The position numbers were made by a program, and so were the translations under genes. 64,000 bases of DNA from Nicotiana tabacum (taxonomy: Eukaryota > Streptophyta > Magnoliopsida > Solanales > Solanaceae). Shown here one piece after another: positions 34,800-46,639 of this stretch. Below the pieces are notes generated by a model. That model was given only the letters and a program-made list of their open reading frames with translations. It did no database searches and was not told where the DNA came from. Where the stretch lies: the NCBI RefSeq assembly GCF_000715075.1, contig NC_134095.1:49900806-49964805 (forward strand), written 5' to 3'. How positions within the stretch are numbered: the first letter of the stretch is position 1; each line of letters opens with the position of its first letter.

Positions 34800-36380
34800 C
34801 TTGTTTCATTACTCCAAGCGCCATCCTTAACTTTTGAAAGACGTCAATCTTCAAAGGCTTGGTGAAAATATCCGCAATTTGATCTCTAGACTTCACATGC
34901 TCAAGCTCCACAACTTTATTAGATATGCATCTCGTATCGATATGCTTGCTTATTTCATGAAATACTGGGTTCTTGGCTAAATCTATAGCCGATTTGTTGC
35001 CAACAAAAATCTTTGTAGTATCCTTCTGTGGTTGGTGAAGTTCTTCCAACAAGATCCTTAGCCAAATTGCATGGCAAACACACGAACAAGCTGCTACATA
35101 CTCCGCTTCATAAGTTGACAAAGTCACAATTGGTTGCTTCTTAGAATTACATGTAAATGCGGAATTTCCAAGAAAGAAAACAAACCCAGTAATACTTTTC
35201 CGATCATCAATATCACCGGCCCAACCATTATCACAATATCCCACGAACTTGGATTCTTTAGAAGATGAATAAAGAATTCCATAATCAAGCGTACCTTTGA
35301 TGTACCGAAGTATTCCTTTTGCTACCTTTAAGTGCGAGGTAGTAGGAGTTTCCATAAAGCAACTCAGGAGTCCAACTCCAAAAAGAATATTTGTCCTTGT
35401 ACATGACAAATACCTTAAGCTTTCAATAAGACTCTTGAAAAATGTGGGATTGACTCTATCTCTATCTCCATGCTTGGATATTTTAACTCCACATTCAATG
35501 GGGGTGCTTACGAGATTGCAATTCTCCATCTCAAATTTCTTGAGAATTTCCTTTGCATACTCTCCTTGAGAAATAAAAATGGCATCCTTCCTCTGTCCTA
35601 CTTGAATTCCAAGATAGTAGGACTTTAGGCCAATGTCCGTCATCTCAAATTCTCTAGCCATTGCTTTCTTGAATTCTTCAAACATCTTTGGATTATTTCC
35701 TGTAAATATCAAGTCATCTACGTACAAGCAAACAAGTAAGATGTCACCATTTTTAGCAATCTTTACATAGAGGGCATGTTCATGTGGACACTTAGAAAAA
35801 CCATTTGCTTGGAAATATTTGTCAATTCTACTATTCCAAGCTCGTGGGGCTTGCTTCAACCCATATAAAGCCTTCTTTAATTTCAAGACTTTATCTTCGT
35901 GTCCTTCAACCTTATACCCCGAAGGTTGATCAATATAGACCTCTTCCTCCAATACGCCATTCAAGAAAGCCAACTTCACATCTATTTGATGGATTTTTCA
36001 TTAATTTTGTGCCGCCAAAGCAATGACAAAGCGAATTGTTTCCAAACGAGCAACCGCGCAAATACTTCATCATAGTCAATACCGGCCTTTTGTTTGTAGC
36101 CTTTAGCTACCAATCTTGATTTGTACCTTTCTATTTCTACCTTGGAATTCTTTTTTATCTTGTACACACATTTGACTCCAATGGTGCTTTTGCCTTTTGG
36201 AAGTGTGACCAACTCCCATGTATCATTCTTTTTTATAGCTTTGATTTCTTCATCCATTGCATCCATCCTTTTGGAATTTTGGCAAGCACCTTCAAAGCTT
36301 AGAGGCTCACTATCCACCAACAAACAAAAATGAGTAAAATCATACAAGTCATTTCTTACCACTTCCATATTTTCATACAA
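34795..36380 (-). pseudogene. Copia reverse transcriptase and RNase H
   Basis: The RT begins near 36280 (MDAMDEEIKAIKKNDTWELV) and continues SRLVAKGYKQKAGIDYDEVF. It is then disturbed around 36000-36060, where the expected ETIRF region is frame-shifted. The open stretch 35979-34795 (394 aa) carries KLAFLNGVLEEEVYI, KALYGLKQAPRAW, the catalytic LYVDD (residues 85-89), FVGYCDNGWAGDIDDRKS, VTLSTYEAEYVAAC and ADIFTKPL, covering the rest of RT and the RNase H. The YVDD is intact, but without a joined upstream part the product cannot be complete. Confidence 0.9.
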
Positions 36381-36473
36381 GTAACATAGACTTCTACTCT
36401 TGTGAGGTGCTTCACTTGAACTTGAGCTTGATTCCCCAACTTCTTGATCTTGTGGCGGAGGTGGTGTGATATC

Positions 36474-37585
36474 CTACTCCCCATCTGCTTCTTCATCATC
36501 TTCAAAGGATGGACTAAAAGAGTATTCTTGCTCTTTAGATTTCCACTCACAAACATTATCTTCATCAAACTCAACATCTCTACTTATGGTGACCTTGTCA
36601 TTTTTGGGGTTATACAATTTATAACCTTTAGAACTTTGACCATAGCCAACGAAGACATACCTCTCACTTTTGTCATCAAGCTTAGACCTCTTCTCATCTG
36701 ACACACGTGCATATGCGATGCTCCCAAAAACTCGCAAATGAGCAACTTTTGGCTTGAAACCGCTCCATGCCTCTTGTGGTCTTTTTCCACGAACACTTTT
36801 GGTGTGACACCAATTTGATAAGTACACCGCACAAGCAACTGCTTCAGCCAGAACTCTTTTAGCATATTTTGCTCTTCAACATACTCCTCTCCATGTTGAG
36901 AATAGTTCGATTCTTTCTTTCCACGATGCCATTTTGCCGTGGTGATCTCGGAACTATCAAGTAATGACGAATTTCATTTTTCTCACATAAAATCTTGAAT
37001 TCATTTGAAGTGAATTCTCCACCATTATCGGACCTAAGTGAATTCATTTGATAGCCACTTTGCTTCTCCACCATGCTCTTAAACTTTTTGAAGGTTTCAA
37101 ACACCTCCAATTTTGCCTTCAAAAAATAAACCCAAGTTTTTTCGAGAAAAATCATCAATGAAAAGTAAATAATAATTACTTTTACCAAGTGAATATGGCT
37201 TGATAGGTCTGCACACATCCAAGTGAATTAACTCGGGAGAGCATCTTGCTCTTGTTAAAGACTCTTTAGGAAAGCTTTTCCTTGCTTGCTTTCCAAAGAG
37301 ACATCCTTCACAAAGTTGGTTGGAATGATTAATTGTTGGCAATCCATTCACCATGCTTTCCTTATTCATCAACCTTAGACTATCAAAATTCAAGTGACCA
37401 AATCTCATATGCCAAAGCCACGATGAATCTTTGGAACATGAAAACAAGCACCTCGGAACATCACTTTGAAGATATAAGATGAACATTTTATTATTAGCCA
37501 TAGGTACTTTGGCTAACAATCTTCCCTTTTCATCTCTCATATACAACTTTTTGTCTTTCAAATGAATGTCATAATTTTTCTCCAA
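36474..37585 (-). pseudogene. Copia integrase remnant
   Basis: The minus strand shows the zinc part WLWHMRFGHLNFDSLRLMNK and CEGCLFGKQARKSF, then the core with ELIHLDVCRPIKPYSLGKSN, LRSDNGGEFTSNEF and RSPRQNGIVERKNRTI. The start of the next frame reads CHTKSVRGKRPQEAWSGFKP and DKSERYVFVGY. Frame changes near 37100 and 36860 split it. The catalytic D (LRSDNGG) and E (GIVERKN) are present; the first D is in LDVC. Non-functional because of the frame breaks. Confidence 0.9.
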
Positions 37586-37588
37586 AAG

Positions 37589-38813
37589 TTATCCCAAACT
37601 TAAAATATTACTTTTCATCTCCGGCACATACAAAACATTGAAAATTAATTGATGACTTCCATCTTTTAAGCGAATTAAAATCGTACCTTTTCCTTTGATT
37701 TGAACTCGTGAAGAGTCTCCAAAAGTGATTGGCACACCATTCATCTCCTTAATCTCCACAAATAAATTTTTCTTTCCACAAATATGACTACTTGCACCGG
37801 AGTTAAGGTACCATTTGTTCTTTTCCACACTTTCTTCTCCTTTGCATGCAAGAAGTAGAGTGGCATCTTCATCTTCATTTTTGCTCTCCACAAATTTATT
37901 TTTCTCCTCCGAATTATCTTTACATTCCCAGGAAAAATATCCAAATTTATGACAAGTATAATATTCAACATTCGATTTGTCATACCTTCCTTGATTTTGT
38001 CTCCATCATTTGCCTCTTCTACGACCTCTTCTTTGACTATAGTCTTGGCTTTTATTGTCTCTATTTGGTGGTTGACTACCACCTCTTCCTTTTCTACCAC
38101 GACCTCTTCCATTTCCACGATCTCTTTGTTGCGAACCACGCCTTTCATCTTTCTCCTTGAAGGAAAGTTTTGCTTGCAACGCCTTTTCAACCGATTCTTC
38201 TTTCAGTTTCTTTAATTTTTCTTCATGGGCTTGCAAAGAACTCGAAAGTTCATCTATGGTCATGGTGTCCAAGTCTTTGGACTCTTCAATAGCAACAACA
38301 ATATAATCAAATTTTGAATCTAGGGATCGTAGTATTTTTGCAACGACCCTATCATCCTTCAACTCTTCACCATATCTTTTCATTTGATTGACAATAGCCA
38401 AAACTCTTGAAGTGTAATCTGAAACAGATTCATTTTCTTTCATATGCAATGATTCAAACTCTCCTCTTAAGGTCTGGAGACGAACCTATTTCACTTTGTC
38501 CAAACCTTTAAAGGAAGTTTGAAGAATGTCTCATGCTTGCTTGGAGGTTGTCGCATTTGCAACCTTCTCGAACATCTTGTCATCCAAACCTTGATGGAAG
38601 AGAGTGAGTGCCTTTTGATCTTTCTTATTTGTGGTTGCAGCATCTTCCGCTTCATCAACTTCAGACTATACCGGTTCCCAAACATCATAGGCACCAAGCA
38701 AGGCCTTCATTCGAATACACCAATTCCCATAGTTCTCTTTTGTGAGCATAGGAGCTTGGAATGGTGTTCCATTGGTGTTTGTCATCTTTTCTCCAAGTTT
38801 GGTTGTCTCTCAA
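37589..38813 (-). pseudogene. Copia gag and protease remnant
   Basis: It starts MTNTNGTPFQAPMLTKENYG (38785 region), with stops where tryptophans are expected (VWEPV*, KQA*DIL). The well-kept gag core is [20 protein letters not shown] and [20 protein letters not shown]. An Arg/Gly/Gln-rich linker follows, then a damaged zinc knuckle (YYTCHKFGYFSWECK, first Cys and the His changed) and a protease reading KWYLNSGASSHICG, in which the catalytic Asp of DSGA is Asn. A stop follows ILSLG. Inactive on several counts. Confidence 0.9.
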
Positions 38814-38820
38814 CACACCG

Positions 38821-38832
38821 GCTCTGATACCA
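38821..38832 (-). other. Primer-binding site of copia element 2, tRNA-Met
   Basis: TGGTATCAGAGC on minus, 2 bp inside the right LTR; canonical for initiator tRNA-Met. Confidence 0.93.
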
Positions 38833-38834
38833 AA

Positions 38835-39174
38835 TGTTAGAAATTTTTGGGAGAGCAAGACAACTAAACAAACACTGAAAAACTCACTATTAAAGAGATG
38901 GAAGAAAGATGATTTCTATTCAACTTCACTTGCTCCAAATGGCTAGCATACATGGGTATTTATAGTAGAACTCCTACATGTATCTAGCCTAAACTTCATG
39001 TGTACATATTAATTAAGTCCACACATGTACACACTAGTCCATACATGCCTACACTAGTTCACACAAATTCACACATGTCCACATCTCACTCTTTTCTAAC
39101 TATATGTATCAAAACTTTAAATTAATCTAAACAAATGTGGACAAATGAAAATAAGTTTATTACTATTTTTAACA
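38835..39174 (-). repeat. 5' LTR of copia element 2
   Basis: On plus from TGTTAGAAATTT to TTTTTAACA; direct copy of 34438-34788. Confidence 0.93.
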
Positions 39175-39695
39175 GACTATAAAAGATTTTGGTGAAACAA
39201 CACCTCTCTTTAATAAATGTCGTGAAAAATAGTTTTGTTTGTGTTTTAACAGAACTACGGTTTTGGGTTTGGTTGAACCAGATATATTGTAGTAGTGAAT
39301 TCATTAAGGATGATAAAGGACCAGTTGAATTGAACTTTAGAAAAGTATCAGGCGCTATTGAAATCAAAGTATATATTTTTTTATTTTTTTTTCGGTTACA
39401 ACTTTATGAGTTGTTTATTTGAAAATTTTGCATCTATATTCAATAATATTGATGCCTAGCTTCATTCCTTATTCTAGCGGTGAATGAAAAAGAAGTTCTT
39501 GTGTTACCACACTCGTGTAAAGTGGATATGCTGGCATTTTCTGGATAAGGTATTTACAGGCAGAAGATATGCATATATATTACGACAACTATTGTTCATT
39601 GCTATGTTGTTTTGGACTGCTACAGAGAGTCTCCAAAAAAGTATTGACCCTTAGTCGAAAAATAGAGCAATCTATATGCTTAACTCATGCCTGAA
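39175..39695. other. Unassigned sequence
   Basis: 520 bp, AT-rich, with no supported ORF or repeat boundary. Confidence 0.45.
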
Positions 39696-39887
39696 GGGGT
39701 CGTTTGGCACGTGGGATAGAATAATAATCCCGAGATAAAGTTTTGAATTAACTTTATCTCATGTTTGATTTGGATATTAGCTAATTCCAGAATAACTTTT
39801 ATATTAAAATAATGGGATTAGTTATCCCATGTAAAAGGTGGGATAACTAATCCCATCAGGTATCTCACTATTATTCGAAACGACCCC
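39696..39887. mobile_element. MITE-like element, 192 bp
   Basis: It starts GGGGTCGTTTGGC and ends TTCGAAACGACCCC, terminal inverted repeats with a core GGGGTCGTTT/AAACGACCCC. Internally gggattagttatccca and tgggataactaatccca form a further inverted repeat, so most of the element folds. A target duplication is not clear, so the superfamily is open. Confidence 0.75.
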
Positions 39888-40136
39888 AAAGAGAGGGTAC
39901 GGTCCAACTTGTTTTGGCTGTATATCTAGCCTGAACAATCAGAATCTTAACACTTCCAAAGATAGATAGAAAATGTTAGTGAAATGACTTTATGAAATTT
40001 TCTCCTTTTGAAGGCTGTTACAGGTGGTGCCCATCTAACTTGCTGACTATGTTATGAGTCCAAATTTTATTTTTTTATGTAGAAAGACATAATAAGGGAA
40101 GCAAATGTCTCTAAAAGAAATTTACATCGCTGCCTA
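39888..40136. other. Unassigned sequence
   Basis: Short AT-rich gap between the MITE-like element and the copia-like LTR; nothing recognised. Confidence 0.4.
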
Positions 40137-40745
40137 CGGTTGGGAATAAATCCCTTACCAAAATAATATTCACGGTAATAAAAGTGGAATAATAATGTAG
40201 CACCGAGATACGGTAATTAACAAGAATAAAAGAGTAACAACGATACCAAGATTTTTACGTGGAAATCCCTTTTAATAAGGGAAAAAACCACGGCCCCGAG
40301 AGGAGCAACTGATATCACTATAGTAAGGAATTTTACACTTTGTAGGTCGGAGATAAATACTCCAAAGACCACTACAACACTCAAAAGAAATAACCCTCTT
40401 TTGATATTCCCACCTCACTACAATATCGCTCACTCTCTATTTTCCTCACAGACTATTTTCTTATACCTTGTCTGTGAAACCTCACTCTTTCTTTCTTTCT
40501 TTGTTGGTGTGTGGAAATGAGAGTTGAAGCTCTCCTTTTATAGCCAAAGCTTCACTCTCTAAAGCCTACCATATTTGACAATTTACACACACTTTTCACA
40601 ATTTAACAAAGTTGGCTACCAAACCAAAGAAATTCAACAAAGTTGGCTACCAAACCAAAGAAATTCAACAAGGTTGGCTACCAACCAAACCAAGTCAACA
40701 AGGTTGACTAACAAACCAAAGAAAAACTTTTATTAGGCACATGCC
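40137..40745 (-). repeat. Copia-like LTR remnant (probably solo)
   Basis: On the minus strand the order is a TATA-like GCTATAAAAGGAGAGC (near 40533-40548), a CA-rich leader, GTTGCTCCTCTCGGGGCCGT, ATTTCCACGTAAAAATC, and an end that reads GGATTTATTCCCAAC, where an LTR of this type would close with CAACA. This arrangement is typical of Solanaceae copia LTRs. The TG start on the far side is not located, and no interior is attached. Confidence 0.6.
40605..40732. repeat. Four-copy ~30-bp tandem repeat
   Basis: Units of the form caacaaagttggctaccaaa followed by ccaaagaaatt recur four times with increasing divergence to the right. Confidence 0.85.
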
Positions 40746-41279
40746 TAATACTTCTTCAATGAGAAGGAACTCATCACCTACTTGAACATATTTTTGATTT
40801 ATTGCCCGGCTTTTATTTTTTCCTTTTCTTCGATTTAGAGGAAAAACTTGTTGATGACAAAACTGAAATGCTAGGACAAGTCTAAAACTAGCACAATTCA
40901 GTAATATCTTATTAACTAGTGATGACGTGATGGCCTTGATGATAATTTTTGCAACAAAAATTATTTTGACACGTGCTCTATTATTTGAGCATCATTAACT
41001 AGAAAAACTACCTCAGGGGAAAAAGAAGAAATGGAAAACTACGATGGCAATACCCTCTACGGTGAAAAATCACATTGTTCGAGGAACCCAGATGATGTCG
41101 GAGTAAAGGATCAACTACGCTGTAGATTCTTATCCAAGAGTTGAGAGTTAAATTGAAAATACCGGATTCACTATTAAATGGTAGCTGAAATTTTATTGAC
41201 CGTAATTCTGATTAATCGAATCTCGTCCGCTTGAATTGGTTATTTTAAATTTTACTTGCCATGAATTGGTGAAGGGGTA
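40746..41279. other. Unassigned sequence
   Basis: 530 bp with no ORF, possibly the outer part of the copia-like LTR. I found no boundary. Confidence 0.4.
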
Positions 41280-41990
41280 TGGTAGAAAAGGTATTTCTCT
41301 ATGGTGCATGCTAAAGATGGATATGCAGAAAGCTTATGATTTTGTAGAGCGGGTATTCATAGAGTAGGTATTGTAATAGTTAAACTTCCCAGGGAGATTC
41401 ATTCAGTGGATCATAAAATGCTTAAAGACAGTTTCATACTCTATTGGGATAAATGGATTGCCTACATAATCATTCCCTGCAAGAAGAGATTTAAGGTTGG
41501 GAGGTCCCATGTCTCAGTTGCTGTTTGTTTTGGCTATGAAATACTTCAACAGGATCCTAAAAGGACTGAGGCAATAACCAAACTTCAACTATCACCCCAG
41601 ATGCTATATATCAGATGCAAATAATTCAATTGAGTTTTGGTGATGATCTACGGGGAGATGTGATATCTGTTAAGATAATGTTTGATTGCTTTCAGGAATT
41701 TTCCCAGGCTTAGGCTACTTCTGGAATTATTGCAAATAAGGACAAATACTCTATTTACTTTGGAGGAGTTGCGCAGGACATTCAGAAGGAAATTTTGGAC
41801 ATACTTCAATTCTCTAAGGGTAAAATGCCCTTTAGATACCTAAGCGTTCCACTAAGCACCAAGAGGCTCTTAGTCAGGCAATGCCAACCATTGCCATTGA
41901 TTGAATAGATACCGGAAGAATAACTTGTTGGACTGTCAAGTTTCTTTCATACGCAGGTAGTACTAGTGTACAAAGGAAATCGACAAATCG
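41280..41990 (+). pseudogene. L1-type LINE reverse transcriptase fragment
   Basis: Across several frames the plus strand reads MQKAYDFVE, INGLPT, ARRGLRQGDPMSQLLFVLAM, KYFNRILKGLRQ, SGIIANKDKYSIYFGG, DILQFSKGKMPFRYLSVPLS and CWTVKFLSYAG. These correspond in order to the RT and post-RT region of plant L1 LINEs. The FADD box is destroyed and stops abound. It is cut at 41994 by the Ogre element, so its continuation should lie beyond the right end of that element, outside this window. Confidence 0.85.
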
Positions 41991-41994
41991 TACC
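41990..41994. repeat. Predicted target site GTACC of the Ogre element (left)
   Basis: These are the five bases directly before the LTR start TGTCACACC. The partner copy should lie just past the 5' LTR, beyond the window. Confidence 0.55.
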
Positions 41995-44900
41995 TGTCAC
42001 ACCTTCTTTTTGCGCACCCGCCCCCGAAGGGTTAAATGCGCGAGGGAGTTTTTCCAATTTAAGTGACAATATTCGAAATGAGATTATTTATTTAATTCAG
42101 AGTCGCCACTTGGGAAAGGTTTGGCTTTTGGTGTCCCAAGTCACCGGTTTATCTTGAATCCCAAATCGAGGAAATTTTCGACTTTTCCAAATGAAGTCTG
42201 CGAACCAGAAATTCTAAGTAAGGAATTCTGTTGACCCGAGGGAAGGTGTTAGGCACCCTCGAATCCCGTGGTTCTAGCATTGTCGCTTAAATTGTTATAA
42301 TGGCTAAATATCTGATTTAAATACATGTTGTGACTTATGTGCTTTATTAAGTTTAAACCGCTTTTATTATTATCATTTAGTTTTATAGAATTGCAACGTC
42401 GCGAAAATGCATCTCGAACCACGTCACAATCAATGCACCCGTGATCGTCGACACATTTTGACTCCGTTGAGATTGGGATTTGGGTCACATCAATGTGCAC
42501 CCGTGTTTAAGAAGGTTAAATTATTAAGCCGCGCCTAAAAAGTCTAGCGCGTTATTATTTTTGTAGAAGGCCATGAAATTCACTAAACGGCCTATCCCGA
42601 ATTCTAAAAATTTATTATGGTTATTTATTGAGGGCCCCACAATTTTGCGTTTTATTTGCGAGGCTCGTCTCTATTTTAGAAAGGATATCCTAAAGTGGCT
42701 ACATTTCTAATGCGTTTGTCTCTAAAACTAGAAGAAAAAAAAAGGTACATGCTAATTTAATTATATGCTTTGGCCTAATCCGGATTCTTATGGTTAATTA
42801 TTTACAAAGTTGAGAAAACATTGTACTTCAATGGAAAAATGCTTTAATTTGACAAAGAAATCCGTTTATTCTAACGAAATACAACACTTAATCCGAATAA
42901 ACATCTTTAAGTCGAATTTAGATTAACTTGCTTAAACAGGGTTAATAGAATTCCTTATTAAAGAATACTACCGATGATATTCAAAACTAGTCCTATAAAC
43001 TGCCTAAAGAAATCGAAACTGGGTGATTCAAAACTGTATTATATTTGGCTAGATTTAACAGCCATTTGCCTCTACTTATTCAAAGCATGCTGAAAGAGTG
43101 AATTTAATTTTAACAATCGCACTAAATAGTTTCACATTCCATGAGTTATATTTACATCCTGTATGCTACTAAACGAATCAAACACCACAGTTTCAAATAA
43201 ACATTAATTAAGTACAAACTTACTAATGTATTCTCTATTAGGCTACAAGTTAAAGGATTTATACAACTTTAACAATATTCGCAAAGCTATAAGTAAGGCA
43301 ACAGATGATAAAAAAATTCTTCAGATCTTTCGATTCATGCTTTTCAATGTTACAATCAGCTACACCAATGTGAGACTCGAGATGTGTACCTGGAAATACT
43401 GAAAGTGCAAAGGAGAAGAGGAAGAAGATAGGGAAATCAGCAGCAGCAAGAAACAGAATAGCAGCAGCAGCAGCAACAAGCAAAATAATTGGAATAGAAT
43501 CAAGATCCCAGCTAGACCAAGTCCCAGAGTAAACCAACAAACAACCAGTAGACTCAGTTAGATTTAGAAGAAATCAGTATTGGACAAACAGGTCGAGACC
43601 AGTGAAATCAAGACAGCAAGAAGAATGCAATTTCTAGTTTTGTCTGTCTGTGTTATCAAACAGAGTTCTTTTCCAGTTTTTCTGCTTTTCAGAACTTCAA
43701 CTCTCAATCTCCAAACTAAGTTTTCTGTGTGTATTCTCTTTTTCTCTGACTGTGTGTGTGTATCTATGTCTATATGTGTATATCTTCAACTCCCCCCTCT
43801 CTTCTTTTTTTTTTCTCTCTCTGTTCTCTATCCTCCCCTTTTATAGCTTCAAATCAGGCTATTTGAACAGCCTGTTAATCAATCAGGTCCCCTCCCATGT
43901 GCTGTCCCTTTTCAGTTTCCACTTAGCTAATTAAGTATAAACCTCCCCCATGATATTCCTGACAGTACCCTCTAATATTTAAACTAAAAGGCAGACATGG
44001 CAGCAAGAATATAATCTGACAAACATGCTGTCAAATTATTTTAATCAGAATGGCTTTTATGCACATGTTGTGCACTAATGCACATGCCCTCCAATTCAGG
44101 TTGTAACTAACAGACCAAACCTTAGATTTCTAAAATCAAATTAACAACTATAAGTTACTAAACTCAGTTCCTAATTGATTCAGGCAATGCTTAACAGAAG
44201 CAAATCGATTTGTTATTGTTCAGGCAGTTAAAACTAATTGACGACACATGTCGACTCGACTATATTAATCATAACATGCACAATCGTAGCCAAAATCAGA
44301 CATTTAACAGTATCACACAAGGGGTTCAGATTGCAATGTTAATACAGAATGGCCCTAGGAACTAAATGAACGAACCAATTCAAATGCATTTGATTGTACA
44401 ACTTACACATACACATATCAGTGAACAGAAGAGGGACTTAATCAAACACGTAGGTTCAGGCAAATTGGACAGGACACAGTTGATAAAATTCAAAACACAA
44501 ATTTCACAAAACATGAACAGCCCCTTAAACAACACATGGACTAAAAATAAAGAAAAAGGAAAACAAAAAACTCACCTTAAATCCGAAAAATCAAAAGCCT
44601 TAGCTTGGATTCGAATAGACCTTTCTTAAGGCTGAACGGACTTTAATCAAAGTGTTTCTCAGATGAGAAACACTTCGATTAAGGTCCATTAGACCTTAAT
44701 CTCTTTGGCTTAAACGGATACGGACCAGTGACGAGGAACCCTAAGGTTCCAAAAATCAGATCTGGGATTCATGCTTCCCTGGTCAGATTCGGACCAAACC
44801 AAGCATGGTTTGGTCACGAGGGGGTCTGGGGAGTGTCTGGTGTGAAACTGGGGTCAAACGGTGTAAGTCAGGTTCCGACTCGAATCTTCAAATGAAGATT

Positions 44901-45827
44901 CGAGAAGGTGGGAAGGGATTCGAGCTAAGTGGTTAACAGATCCATGTTCAGGGTTGTGAGGGGGTTCTATGGTGTTCAGGTGGAGGTCACCGGCGTTCAT
45001 GCCGCCGGGTTTCTGGTGAAAGGGAGATGGGGGCGGCTCTAGGGTTTGAGGTTCTTGTGAAGATGATGAAAGCTAGGGTATTGGATAGGGGGGCAGGGTA
45101 CGAGTGGGAGCTTATATATGGAGTGGATGAACGGATCCTGGCCGTCGGATGAGACACGATGAAGGGCCAGGATCCTTCAACTAATAGGAAACGGTGTCGT
45201 TTCAAAACTAGAGGGGTTGGGTCGGTCCGGGTGGAATGGGTCGGGTTCATCAGTGGGTTATGGGGAAGTGATCTTGGCCGTTGATCAATCTGAGATCAAC
45301 GGCCCAGATCAGACTGGATTAAAACGGCGTCGTTTGGACGCTCTAGGTATCAGCTGGTCTGGACCGGGTTACACAGGGGTTTTGGGTTTGAGTTTTGGGC
45401 CTCGAATTAAAAATAAAAAATAAGCCCAACTGATTTTCAACCCTATTTTGCACTCTCTTTTATTATTATTTTATTTTATTTTTTATTTTAAAACAAAACC
45501 TAAGTAAATCAAATTAAAATTAAATAAACACTTAATACAATATTTTGCACACACATATTAAAATATTTAAAACAGGTAAAATCAAACAAAACAAAAATCA
45601 CGGACGAAGACGTATATTTATGATTTTCTATTTAACAACCGGATTGCGGTTCAAATTACGCATGACACGTACATTTTGTATTTTATTTTAATAAAATGGG
45701 CAAAAATCATAAATAATTAACAAAATGCCACGTAAAATTCGAAAATTGTACAGCATGACCATTTGTTATTATTTTTCATTTCTTTTTTGGAGCGACTGTC
45801 GCGTAAGACAAAAATCACGTGCTCACA
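41995..45827 (-). repeat. 3' LTR of the Ogre element, 3833 bp
   Basis: On minus it opens TGTGAGCACGTG and closes GGAAGGTGTGACA-like (plus start TGTCACACC). The first 2.4 kb on plus is repeated at 61601-64000. It contains CAG-repeat and TG-rich patches (43440-43480, 43750-43780) and a TATA-like box. No gene; ORFs inside are shadows. Confidence 0.94.
43838..43847 (-). promoter_or_regulatory. TATA-like box of the 3' LTR
   Basis: CTATAAAAGG on minus, about 30 bp before an AG/CT-rich leader; repeated in the 5' LTR at 63442-63451. Confidence 0.65.
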
Positions 45828-45842
45828 GCTGCCCCTCTTTGT
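45828..45842 (-). other. Polypurine tract of the Ogre element
   Basis: ACAAAGAGGGGCAGC on minus directly abuts the 3' LTR start. Confidence 0.8.
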
Positions 45843-46639
45843 TCGTAAACACGAAGAGTTTTCGTGCAAAGATAAAGTGAGCAGATATGAGCGATTTTTG
45901 CCTATGGACTACTCCGTGTGAAGCATGTTTTTGAAAGATTTGACCGAATCTTTGCTTCAAAGATTTCCTACATATCCTGGGCTAAACAGGAATCAGGTCA
46001 ATGTAGTTCAGGAAGCTTCGGTAGCTGGGACTACCATGGGATTGCAATGCTTGCTGTTACTGCTGTTGCTGTTGTCACCTGCTTTACTGACCGCCTTATT
46101 ACAACCAAAGAAAAATTGAAACTAAACTAAATACTTATATGCATGTCAACTGCTAGTTACAAGATCCCTATCTATGATTCTTTTGCGACTTGATCATGGG
46201 TCTTAGCTGATTTTGCTTGGAGACTTCGATACGAATCATGATGCTTGCGAGTTGTAGGTGCTTGTTTAACCTCTGGGATACTCAGTGAGACGTGACTGGC
46301 AGAGTTCTGGACCTTAATCGAATGTTGGAGTCAATCTGCCTTCCATTTACTCCGATATCTCGGGACATCTTCTTTTTTGTCTTTTTCTTCTTTGATTCTG
46401 AGCTGAGACTCATCTCGTGGGTCATTTCGATCCGTGTGGCTCGAGGTTAGACCTGCGGGAGAAAAACAAACAAACGAACGAAATTTTCTGCCCCAGTTTC
46501 ACTAGGAAAATTCCGTGAATTATTCGCCAGGAAGTTCATAAAATTGATGAAAGAGGATATGCATGCTCAGTTCAGGGTTGAGGCCCTAAACCGACTAGCT
46601 GGGGAGAAGTTCGGTTTTAGAGTTGAAACTATAATACTG
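45843..46639 (-). other. Distal 3' UTR of the Ogre element
   Basis: 800 bp with no ORF. It holds motif copy 1 (45964-46012). The right end (46560-46640) has two very degenerate units of the adjoining tandem array. Confidence 0.7.
45964..46012 (-). other. Spacer hairpin motif, copy 1
   Basis: On minus an outer pair CTACAT ... ATGTAG encloses TGACCTGAT and an inner stem TCCTG/CAGGA with a 7-nt loop. The other copies have CTACG(T) ... (A)CGTAG in the outer pair, so both sides changed together here. Confidence 0.75.

Larger units (their letters stand above)
34438..39174 (-). mobile_element. Ty1/copia retrotransposon 2, 4.74 kb, decayed
   Basis: LTRs of 351 bp (34438-34788) and 340 bp (38835-39174) flank a minus-strand gag-pol interior with primer site and purine tract. 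Domain order is gag, zinc knuckle, protease, integrase, RT, RNase H, as in Ty1/copia. Many stops and frame changes are scattered through gag, protease and integrase, while the RT/RNase H end has a 394-codon open stretch. The five bases outside the LTRs (ggttg and gacta) do not match, so no target duplication is seen. Confidence 0.93.

Noticed and set aside
37887..38200. Arg/Gly-rich protein as a host RNA-binding gene
   Set aside because: It is the linker of copia gag, between the capsid part and the zinc knuckle.
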